From NCBI RefSeq assembly GCF_004022565.1, contig NZ_CP022987.1, positions 186,001 through 250,000 on the forward strand: 64,000 nt of DNA, given 5' to 3'. Positions within the stretch are counted from its first letter, which is position 1. Each line of letters begins with the position of its first letter. Positions 58,383 through 64,000 of the stretch are shown here, in pieces. The notes below the pieces were generated by a model, which did not search any database, was not told the DNA's origin, and was given only the letters and a program-made list of their open reading frames with translations. Position numbers and translations under genes: made by a program. The stretch is from Pollutimonas thiosulfatoxidans (GTDB lineage: Bacteria; Pseudomonadota; Gammaproteobacteria; Burkholderiales; Burkholderiaceae_B).

Positions 58383-59318
58383 ATGTCCTGTTGGCGCCAT
58401 CTTTTTACGGTTGTAACGCCCACCTATAATCGGGCCCACACACTGGAAAGGGTGTATGCATCGTTAACCGAGCAGTCCTTCCAGGACTTCGAGTGGGTGA
58501 TCGTTGATGACGGCTCAACAGACAACACCCGGGCCATGGTCATGGGCTGGCAACAGGAAGCCAGCTTTCCGATCCACTACATGTGGCAGCGCAACCAGCA
58601 CAAGAAAACCGCCTTCAATCGAGGCGTGCGCAAGGCCAGTGGCGAACTGGTCGTCGCTCTGGATAGCGACGACAGTCTGGACACCAACGCCCTTTATGCC
58701 ATGGCAAGCGCCTGGCGCGAAATTCCCGTCGCCGAGCGCGCGCACTTCGTAGCGATTACCGGGCTCTGCGCCCGGCCGGATGGCAGCATCGTGGGCGATA
58801 TGTATCCGCGCGATATCTTCGATGCCACGGCCCTCGACATGACCTTCAAATATCATGTCCGGGGCGAAAAGTTCGGCTGCCTGCGCACCGATGTGTTGCT
58901 GGCCTTCCCCTTCCCCGAAGAGGTGGCCGGTTTTGTACCCGAAAGCCTCGTATGGCGCGCCATTGCCCGGGCGGGATACCTGACCCGCTTCGTCAACCAG
59001 GTGTTCCGCGTGTACCACGACAGCGCGGACTCGTTGTCGCGCCAAGGTAAGGAAAGCCAGCAGCACGCCATGGGCTTGTGGCTGCTGGCCCAGGATACCG
59101 TGGTCGAGTGCCTGCCCTGGTTCCGTTACCGGCCGCAGGCCTTTTTGATGGCTGCAGCGCGCTATACCCGGTTCTCGCTGCATTTGCGCCACAGCAAGCA
59201 GCCGCTGCCCAAGGGCAGACGCCTGAAAGGCACCGCCGCGCGCACCTTGGTGGGGCTAATGTGGCCAGTCGGTGCTTTGCTGTATGTGCGTGACAGGGCC
59301 CGCGCCGCGGGCGCCTGA
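58383..59318 (+). CDS. Family 2 glycosyltransferase
   Basis: A 311-residue GT-A fold glycosyltransferase. The nucleotide-sugar part has TVVTPTYNRAHTLERVYASL, EWVIVDDGSTDNTRAMV and the metal-binding VALDSDDSLD (DxD). The rest, including EKFGCLRTDVLLAFPFPE and a late WPVGALLYV segment, is typical of cell-surface polysaccharide or LPS core enzymes. No transmembrane helices are certain. It stands alone, between the T-tailed hairpin and the convergent acidic-protein gene, so its pathway is not evident. The start at the ATG beginning MSCWRHLFTV avoids overlapping the terminator. Confidence 0.9.
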   Translation: MSCWRHLFTVVTPTYNRAHTLERVYASLTEQSFQDFEWVIVDDGSTDNTRAMVMGWQQEASFPIHYMWQRNQHKKTAFNRGVRKASGELVVALDSDDSLDTNALYAMASAWREIPVAERAHFVAITGLCARPDGSIVGDMYPRDIFDATALDMTFKYHVRGEKFGCLRTDVLLAFPFPEEVAGFVPESLVWRAIARAGYLTRFVNQVFRVYHDSADSLSRQGKESQQHAMGLWLLAQDTVVECLPWFRYRPQAFLMAAARYTRFSLHLRHSKQPLPKGRRLKGTAARTLVGLMWPVGALLYVRDRARAAGA

Positions 59319-59343
59319 ACCCCGACCATACCTGGCAATATCT

Positions 59344-59847
59344 TTAGTGCAAGGTGCGCGGTTCGTTCCGATCGTCCAGATCGTATGGGTCGTCGTCATC
59401 TTCATCGTCCAGGTCGTTGCCGTCGTCGTCGTCCATGGCGTCTTCGGCCATGACAAACGGCAGGACCTCGGCCAGGTTATCCGTCCAGGCCACTTCGTCG
59501 CCATCCTGGTCTACCTTGATGTAGCGCACGCCCTCCAGGTCGGACAGCTGGATCGCCCATAGATACTCGCATTCGTAGACGTCGCCATCGGCGACATTCA
59601 GGCCGCCGGTGCTGCCCAGCAGGCGTGCGCCCGGTCCGCCAATCTGGACCACTACGTAGTCGTCGGGCTGATCTTCGATGTCGAGCGGCACGCCGAATAT
59701 GACCCATTCAAAGCCGGTTTCGTCGGCGTCCATGATTTCGGCCAGCACCGGCTTGCCCATGTAGGCGCTAAGGGAGTCGGCGGTGCGTCCCAGAAGGTCG
59801 AGTTCGTCGGCGGTAAAGACAAGGTTGGTGTCGTTGGGCGTCGGCAT
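59344..59847 (-). CDS. Acidic protein of unknown function
   Basis: A 167-residue protein that I do not recognise. The N-terminal 125 residues look globular (DELDLLGRTADSLSAYMGKPVLAEI; VVVQIGGPGARLLGS), and the last 35 or so are almost all aspartate and glutamate (a DDDDGNDLDDEDDDD segment), ending RNEPRTLH. Highly acidic tails occur in DNA mimics, RNA-polymerase delta-like factors, chaperones and metal-binding proteins; none can be chosen here. There is no signal peptide. It is convergent with the glycosyltransferase gene and divergent from ettA. Confidence 0.78.
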   Translation of the reverse strand: MPTPNDTNLVFTADELDLLGRTADSLSAYMGKPVLAEIMDADETGFEWVIFGVPLDIEDQPDDYVVVQIGGPGARLLGSTGGLNVADGDVYECEYLWAIQLSDLEGVRYIKVDQDGDEVAWTDNLAEVLPFVMAEDAMDDDDGNDLDDEDDDDPYDLDDRNEPRTLH

Positions 59848-59959
59848 GAGCGTTCAGGCTGTGATTAAGACTGTTATTTTAAGGCATGGCGCGCTTTCCC
59901 GGAACTGCTGGCAACGGCCTACAATCAGGCCTTTATCAATTCCCGGTTTTTTGCTTGCC

Positions 59960-61633
59960 ATGGCTCAATACGTATATACGATGAATCGTGTCGGCAAGAT
60001 CGTGCCGCCAAAACGGCAGATCCTGCGCGACATCTCTCTGTCCTTTTTTCCCGGGGCCAAGATCGGCGTGCTGGGCCTGAACGGTTCGGGCAAGTCAACC
60101 TTGCTCAAGATCATGGCCGGCATCGACCGCGAGATCGAGGGCGAGGCAATCCCCATGCCGGGCATCAAGATCGGCTACCTGCCGCAAGAGCCCGTGCTCG
60201 ATCCTGACCATACCGTGCGCCAGTCGGTCGAAGAGGGGCTGGGTGACCTCTTCAGTGCCCGCAAGCGGCTCGACGAGGTCTACACAGCCTACGCCGAACC
60301 CGATGCGGATTTCGACGCCCTGGCCAGTGAACAGGCCGAACTCGAAGCCATTATTGCGGCTGCGGCCAGCACCGGGTCGGACGACATCGAACACCAAATG
60401 GAAATCGCAGCCGACGCCTTGCGCCTGCCGCCTTGGGATGCCGCCATCGGCACGCTGTCAGGCGGAGAAAAGCGCCGCGTGGCCTTGTGCCGTTTGCTGT
60501 TGTCCAAGCCCGACATGCTGCTGCTGGACGAGCCCACCAACCACCTGGATGCTGAAAGCGTCGAGTGGCTGGAACAGTTCCTGCGCAAGTTCCCCGGTAC
60601 CGTGGTGGGTGTGACCCACGATCGCTATTTCCTGGACAACGCCGCCGAATGGATACTCGAGCTGGATCGCGGTCATGGCATTCCCTGGAAGGGCAACTAC
60701 AGTTCGTGGCTGGAGCAAAAAGACGATAGGCTCAAGCAAGAGGAAGCCTCCGAGTCCGCCCGCCAGCGCACCATCAGAAAAGAGCTCGAATGGGTGCGGC
60801 AGAACCCCAAGGGTCGCCAGGCCAAGGCCAAGGCCCGACTGTCACGTTTCGAGGAACTGTCGTCACACGACTACCAAAAGCGCAACGAGACTCAGGAGAT
60901 CTTCATCCCTGTCGCAGAGCGGCTGGGCAACGATGTGATCGAATTCGACAATGTCAGCAAGGCCTACGGCGATCGATTGCTGATCGACAAGCTCAGCTTC
61001 AAGGTGCCCGCCGGCGCGATCGTCGGCATTATCGGCCCTAACGGGGCCGGCAAGTCGACGCTGTTCCGAATGATCGCCGGACGCGAGCAGCCCGATACGG
61101 GCACCGTCAACATCGGCAAGACGGTCAAGCTGGCCTTTGTGGATCAGTCCCGCGAGTCGCTGCCGGACGATAAGTCCGTGTTCGACACGATTTCCGACGG
61201 GGCTGACTTGCTCACCATCGGGCGCTTCGAAATGCCTTCGCGCGCCTACCTGGGACGCTTCAACTTCAAGGGAGCGGACCAGAACAAGATGGTCGGCAAG
61301 CTTTCGGGCGGCGAGCGCGGGCGCCTGCACCTGGCCAAAACCCTCATCGAAGGGGGCAACGTACTGCTGCTGGACGAGCCCTCCAACGACCTGGATGTGG
61401 AGACCTTGCGCGCGCTCGAAGATGCCTTGCTCGAGTTCGCCGGCAGTGTCATGGTGATCAGCCACGATCGGTGGTTCCTGGACCGCATCGCAACGCACAT
61501 ACTGGCTTTCGAGGGCGACTCTGAAGTGGTGTTCTTTGACGGCAACTATCAAGAGTACGAAGTCGACAAGAAGCGTCGTCTGGGCGAAGAAGGTGCCAAG
61601 CCCAGGCGTTTGCGCTATAAAGCCCTGAAATAA
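59960..61633 (+). CDS. ettA: Energy-dependent translational throttle protein EttA (ABC-F)
   Basis: A soluble ABC-F ATPase that binds the ribosomal E site and couples translation start to energy charge. The 557 residues (E. coli 555) hold two ATPase domains: Walker A GLNGSGKSTLLK with LSGGEKRRVALCRLLL and DEPTNHLDAESVEW, then GPNGAGKSTLFRM with LSGGERGRLHLAKTL and DEPSNDLDVETLRA. The EttA-specific arm and linker (KQEEASESARQRTIRKELEWV) lie between them. The ATG beginning MAQYVYTMNRV is the family start; the upstream in-frame extension overlaps the divergent acidic-protein gene. Confidence 0.96.
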   Translation: MAQYVYTMNRVGKIVPPKRQILRDISLSFFPGAKIGVLGLNGSGKSTLLKIMAGIDREIEGEAIPMPGIKIGYLPQEPVLDPDHTVRQSVEEGLGDLFSARKRLDEVYTAYAEPDADFDALASEQAELEAIIAAAASTGSDDIEHQMEIAADALRLPPWDAAIGTLSGGEKRRVALCRLLLSKPDMLLLDEPTNHLDAESVEWLEQFLRKFPGTVVGVTHDRYFLDNAAEWILELDRGHGIPWKGNYSSWLEQKDDRLKQEEASESARQRTIRKELEWVRQNPKGRQAKAKARLSRFEELSSHDYQKRNETQEIFIPVAERLGNDVIEFDNVSKAYGDRLLIDKLSFKVPAGAIVGIIGPNGAGKSTLFRMIAGREQPDTGTVNIGKTVKLAFVDQSRESLPDDKSVFDTISDGADLLTIGRFEMPSRAYLGRFNFKGADQNKMVGKLSGGERGRLHLAKTLIEGGNVLLLDEPSNDLDVETLRALEDALLEFAGSVMVISHDRWFLDRIATHILAFEGDSEVVFFDGNYQEYEVDKKRRLGEEGAKPRRLRYKALK

Positions 61634-61654
61634 CCCACTCAACAGGAGCGCCAA

Positions 61655-62197
61655 ATGCCGATACTCAGTACGCACGACACCATGGTTCTTGTGGTCGACA
61701 TGCAGGCTCGGCTATTGCCGGCCGTAGCCGACCACGAGCAACTACGGGCCAGGGCGGGTCGCCTGCTGGCCGCAGCACGGCTGCTGGGTGTCCCCGTTAT
61801 TGCGACCGAGCATTGGGCCGAGAAAATAGGCGGAACGGACCACGCACTGCTGCCTGCCATCGACCATGTCATCCACAAGACTCATTTTGATGCCACGCGC
61901 GAAGCGCAGTTCCAGCCCGAGCTGCCGGTGGGGCGCAACCATGTGTTGTTAATCGGCACGGAAGCCCATGTGTGCGTGTTACAAACCGGCCTGGGCCTGG
62001 CCCGCCTGGGCTACGCTCCCATCCTGGTCACTGACTGTATCGGCTCGCGCCGCGAAGCCGACCGTGCGGCGGCCTGCAAACGCTGGGAACACTATGGTCT
62101 TGAGCAGATCACCGCCGAAATGGCCATGTTCGAATGGCTGGAAACCCCAGCGCATCCACACTTCAAAGAGGTGCTTGCGCTGGTCAAGGCCGAGTGA
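61655..62197 (+). CDS. Isochorismatase-family cysteine hydrolase
   Basis: A 180-residue alpha/beta hydrolase of the isochorismatase-like fold. The catalytic triad is visible as D15 (LVVDMQARLLPAV), K75 (VIHKTHFDA) and C107 (GTEAHVCVLQT), with the cis-peptide region just before the cysteine. The short length and wording resemble the YcaC-like subgroup, whose substrates are mostly unknown; siderophore-type activity is unlikely because no partner genes are near. It follows ettA by 21 bases (AGGAG site present) and may be co-transcribed. Confidence 0.88.
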   Translation: MPILSTHDTMVLVVDMQARLLPAVADHEQLRARAGRLLAAARLLGVPVIATEHWAEKIGGTDHALLPAIDHVIHKTHFDATREAQFQPELPVGRNHVLLIGTEAHVCVLQTGLGLARLGYAPILVTDCIGSRREADRAAACKRWEHYGLEQITAEMAMFEWLETPAHPHFKEVLALVKAE

Positions 62198-62252
62198 AAT
62201 CGAGGGCCGGATACAACTGTTTCCCGACTTCACACTCGGGGCTTTGTAAAAC

Positions 62253-62282
62253 TTGCCACTTTTAAATTGAATCGGGTACTGT
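62253..62282 (+). promoter_or_regulatory. Candidate promoter of the glycine-zipper lipoprotein gene
   Basis: TTGCCA (62253-62258), 18 bases, TACTGT (62277-62282), about 36 bases before the start codon. The -10 is weak, so a stress-type factor may assist; this is uncertain. Confidence 0.35.
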
Positions 62283-62318
62283 GGGTCGTTGCTCGCATTC
62301 TTGGAGATCAAATTGAAA

Positions 62319-62540
62319 ATGACAACAGTCGGTAAATTCAGCGCTATCGGTATTCTTGCTCTCGCCATGGCGGGCTGCTCGTCCTGGGACACCATGAGCA
62401 GTCGTCAGAAGGGCGCAGTAACAGGCGCCGGCATAGGCGGCGTGGCGGGTGCAGTCATCACGGGTGGCGGCGTCCTGGGTACAGTGGGCGGTGCAGCCAT
62501 CGGCGGCGTCATCGGCGACCAGGTCGGCAAAAACCGTTAG
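62319..62540 (+). CDS. Glycine-zipper lipoprotein (OsmB-like)
   Basis: A 73-residue precursor with a lipoprotein signal (IGILALAMAGC, lipid cysteine near residue 18) and, after SSWDTMSSRQKGAVTGAG, a run of glycine-zipper repeats (IGGVAGAVITGGGVLGTVGGAAIGGVIGDQVG in pieces) that can pass the outer membrane twice or pack helices. E. coli OsmB is similar in size and build. An alternative TTG start six bases upstream (62313) lies closer to the GGAG site (62303-62306). Context gives no further hint; a strong shared terminator follows. Confidence 0.85.
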   Translation: MTTVGKFSAIGILALAMAGCSSWDTMSSRQKGAVTGAGIGGVAGAVITGGGVLGTVGGAAIGGVIGDQVGKNR

Positions 62541-62566
62541 GCCTCCGGCCTGCGGGCCGTTGCAGA

Positions 62567-62613
62567 ACAACAAAGCCCCCGGAAAACGGACTGTTTTCCG
62601 GGGGCTTTGTTGT
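62567..62613. terminator. Bidirectional terminator with a perfect 21-bp stem
   Basis: Bases 62567-62587 (ending CCCCCGGAAAAC) and 62593-62613 (starting GTTTTCCGGGGG) are exact complements around a five-base loop. A-rich and T-rich stem ends (ACAACAAAG and CTTTGTTGT) give short T tracts on both strands. It separates the lipoprotein gene from convergent minE. Confidence 0.88.
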
Positions 62614-62620
62614 ATTGGGC

Positions 62621-62881
62621 CTAGCGGCCCTCGGGCTGTGGCATCTCGATCTTGACCTCGAGGATCTCTAGCGAGTCCTGGCGATCCAGGTTGACCTTGA
62701 TGTCGTCGGGATTGATCTTCACGTAGCGCGAGATGACCTCGACGAGCTCTTTTTGCAGACGGGGCAGATAGTCGGGCGTAACGCCGTCGCCCCGTTCATT
62801 GATCAGGATCAGTTGAAGACGGTCCCGCGCCACGCTGGCGGAGGTTTTCTTCTGACCCCGGAGGAAAGACAGGAAAGACAT
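62621..62881 (-). CDS. minE: Cell division topological specificity factor MinE
   Basis: MinE displaces MinD from the membrane and drives the pole-to-pole oscillation that places the Z ring. The 86-residue protein has the N-terminal membrane-seeking helix (MSFLSFLRGQKKTSASVA), the MinD-contact RLQLILINERG and the C-terminal dimer domain (YVKINPDDIKVNLDR). The start at MSFLSF, one base after the minD stop, fits the family; the upstream in-frame extension reads through the end of minD. It ends next to the shared terminator. Confidence 0.96.
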   Translation of the reverse strand: MSFLSFLRGQKKTSASVARDRLQLILINERGDGVTPDYLPRLQKELVEVISRYVKINPDDIKVNLDRQDSLEILEVKIEMPQPEGR

Positions 62882-62882
62882 A

Positions 62883-63698
62883 TTATTTTCCTCCGAACAG
62901 GCGCTTGAATATGCCTGGTTTCTCGTAGTCGACGAAACGCAGCGGCTTTTCCTCGCCCAGATAGCGCGCAACGATGTCCTGGTAGGCGGTGGCTACATCG
63001 CTATCGCGCAGATGTATGGCCGGTATGCCCTGATTGGATGCCTGCAGCACGGATTCCGATTCAGGCACCACGCCCAGCAGCTTGATGCGCAGGATGTCCT
63101 CGATGTCCTTGAGCGACAGCATTTCGCCCTCGGCAACGCGCTTGGGGTTGTAGCGCGTAAGCAGCAGATATTCCTTGATGGGGTCCTCGCCCTTTTCGGC
63201 GCGCCGCGACTTGGCGGAAAGAATACCCAGGATGCGATCCGAATCGCGCACCGACGACACCTCTGGATTGGTCACAACCAAGGCGTCGTCGGCAAAGTAC
63301 GAAGCCATCAGTGCGCCGGTTTCGATACCTGCGGGCGAGTCGCAGACAATGTATTCGAAGCCCATGTCGCCCAGATCTTTCAGCGCTTTTTCCACCCCTT
63401 CCCGGGTCAGCGCATCTTTGTCGCGTGTCTGGGAAGCCGGCAGGATGAACAGGTTTTCCAGTTGCTTGTCCCGTATCAGCGCCTGGTTCAGGGTGGCTTC
63501 GCCCTGGATCACGTTGACAAAATCGTATACCACGCGGCGTTCGCAGCCCATGATGAGGTCCAGGTTGCGCAAGCCGACGTCGAAGTCGATGACCACGGTC
63601 TTGTGGCCTCGCATTGCCAGTCCGGAGGAGAAGCTTGCACTGGTGGTCGTTTTGCCCACCCCGCCTTTGCCGGAAGTCACCACAACAATTCGCGCCAT
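62883..63698 (-). CDS. minD: Septum site-determining ATPase MinD
   Basis: A ParA/MinD-family ATPase that dimerises on the membrane with ATP and recruits MinC or MinE. The 271 residues show the deviant Walker A KGGVGKTTTSAS (K11 and K16), the switch regions VIDFDVGLRNLDLIMG and YIVCDSPAGIETGA, and the C-terminal amphipathic membrane-targeting helix (KPGIFKRLFGGK). An AAGGAATT site precedes the ATG. It is spaced one base from minE and 116 bases from minC. Confidence 0.97.
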   Translation of the reverse strand: MARIVVVTSGKGGVGKTTTSASFSSGLAMRGHKTVVIDFDVGLRNLDLIMGCERRVVYDFVNVIQGEATLNQALIRDKQLENLFILPASQTRDKDALTREGVEKALKDLGDMGFEYIVCDSPAGIETGALMASYFADDALVVTNPEVSSVRDSDRILGILSAKSRRAEKGEDPIKEYLLLTRYNPKRVAEGEMLSLKDIEDILRIKLLGVVPESESVLQASNQGIPAIHLRDSDVATAYQDIVARYLGEEKPLRFVDYEKPGIFKRLFGGK

Positions 63699-63814
63699 GA
63701 CGTCAGAATTCCTTATAGGTTTTGTAAATCACGTAATCGTAAAGCATAACCACCGGAACATCGCCCAAAGTGGCGGGTTTCGATGCATTGCTTCGCAACA
63801 AAAGATATCGGCGG

Positions 63815-64000
63815 CTAGTTGCCCAGCGCCGTAATGCGCAGCACATCGCCATCCAGTTGCACGATGGTAGGCTTATTGTGCAGTTTATCGTCCAGCTGCG
63901 TTTCTATGACACGATACACGCCCGCGATGGCGAGCAGCTCGGGGTCGAGTTGCGTCGTAAAGATACGCGCGCTGGTGTCGCCGCGCGCGCCGGCCATGGC
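63815..64000 (-). CDS. minC: Septum site-determining protein MinC (partial, 5' end outside window)
   Basis: MinC blocks FtsZ assembly away from midcell. Only the last 61 or so codons are present, namely the C-terminal beta-helix dimer and MinD-binding region: AGARGDTSARIFTTQLDPELLAIAGVYRV, then the terminal KPTIVQLDGDVLRITALGN. The Met near the window edge (AMAGARGD) is internal, because the family continues upstream in the form GRALAGxRGD. Order minC-minD-minE matches other proteobacteria. Confidence 0.92.
   Translation of the reverse strand, partial: AMAGARGDTSARIFTTQLDPELLAIAGVYRVIETQLDDKLHNKPTIVQLDGDVLRITALGN

Noticed and set aside
1..64000. CRISPR array, tRNA or rRNA genes, insertion sequences, integrase or attachment sites
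   Set aside because: None seen when reading both strands: no regularly spaced repeats, no cloverleaf-type genes recognised, no transposase or integrase reading frames.

Overview
The window is a high-GC, gene-dense stretch of bacterial chromosome from a betaproteobacterium. Gene order and protein types (tkt-gap-pgk upstream of fba-purC-purE-purK, a two-domain MaeB, a double-length UvrA, minCDE) point to the order Burkholderiales, most probably the family Alcaligenaceae (Bordetella/Achromobacter/Pusillimonas relatives). This placement is inferred from reading proteins, not from a database search. I see no rRNA, tRNA, insertion sequence, prophage or CRISPR array. No gene-free stretch exceeds about 165 bases once the 42-residue reading frame near 58.1 kb is accepted.

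Layout. 0-13.4 kb: the end of queA; dacB and upp; an unknown exported protein; a YqjD/YqjE/YqjK-like membrane-stress trio; ubiD; a lytic transglycosylase; an aminotransferase; a degenerate FAD-binding-like protein; then maeB overlapping a patatin-like lipase gene that is coupled to a barstar-family gene. 13.4-25.5 kb: rsmE divergent from tkt-gap-pgk-aldehyde dehydrogenase-mog-fba-purC-purE-purK-tsaC, a largely co-directional run for the pentose-phosphate/gluconeogenic trunk and early purine synthesis. 25.5-38.7 kb: an aerobic benzoyl-CoA ('box') catabolic island. One arm (minus strand) holds benzoate-CoA ligase, an alpha/beta hydrolase and a five-gene Liv-type ABC importer. The other arm (plus strand) holds boxR-boxC-boxB-boxA and a MaoC hydratase. 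38.7-44.5 kb: glutaryl-CoA dehydrogenase, an acetolactate-synthase-like ThDP enzyme, a divergent LysR regulator, and a lipoprotein gamma-glutamyltransferase. 44.5-51.6 kb: purU, a flavin reductase, pdxH and chaC on the minus strand; tcdA; a glyoxalase-like protein; a DUF2946-PepSY pair; a GST. 51.5-58 kb: a PabC-like aminotransferase downstream of a 1911-residue tandem UvrA. 58-64 kb: a small basic protein, a glycosyltransferase, an acidic protein, ettA, an isochorismatase-family hydrolase, a glycine-zipper lipoprotein and minE-minD-minC (minC cut by the window edge).

How it works together. The box island imports benzoate, activates it to benzoyl-CoA, epoxidises it (BoxAB) and opens the ring (BoxC). 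BoxR, a fusion of an XRE helix-turn-helix with a shikimate-kinase-like fold, is expected to sense benzoyl-CoA. The most striking regulatory signal is in front of boxC: a near-consensus promoter bracketed by two TGCA-N6-TGCA elements, while the boxR/bclA divergent region has only single TGCA elements. The aldehyde dehydrogenase that normally completes the box pathway is not in the window. The acetyl-CoA and succinyl-CoA expected from the pathway would feed MaeB and the gluconeogenic trunk encoded upstream.

The most interesting items are the BoxR-type operator architecture, the tandem UvrA co-oriented with an aminotransferase and a GST, the 42-codon basic reading frame framed by its own promoter and terminator, the barstar gene without a visible nuclease, and the palindromic operator between the ThDP enzyme and the LysR gene. 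I found no clear evidence for a wholly new defence or mobile system.
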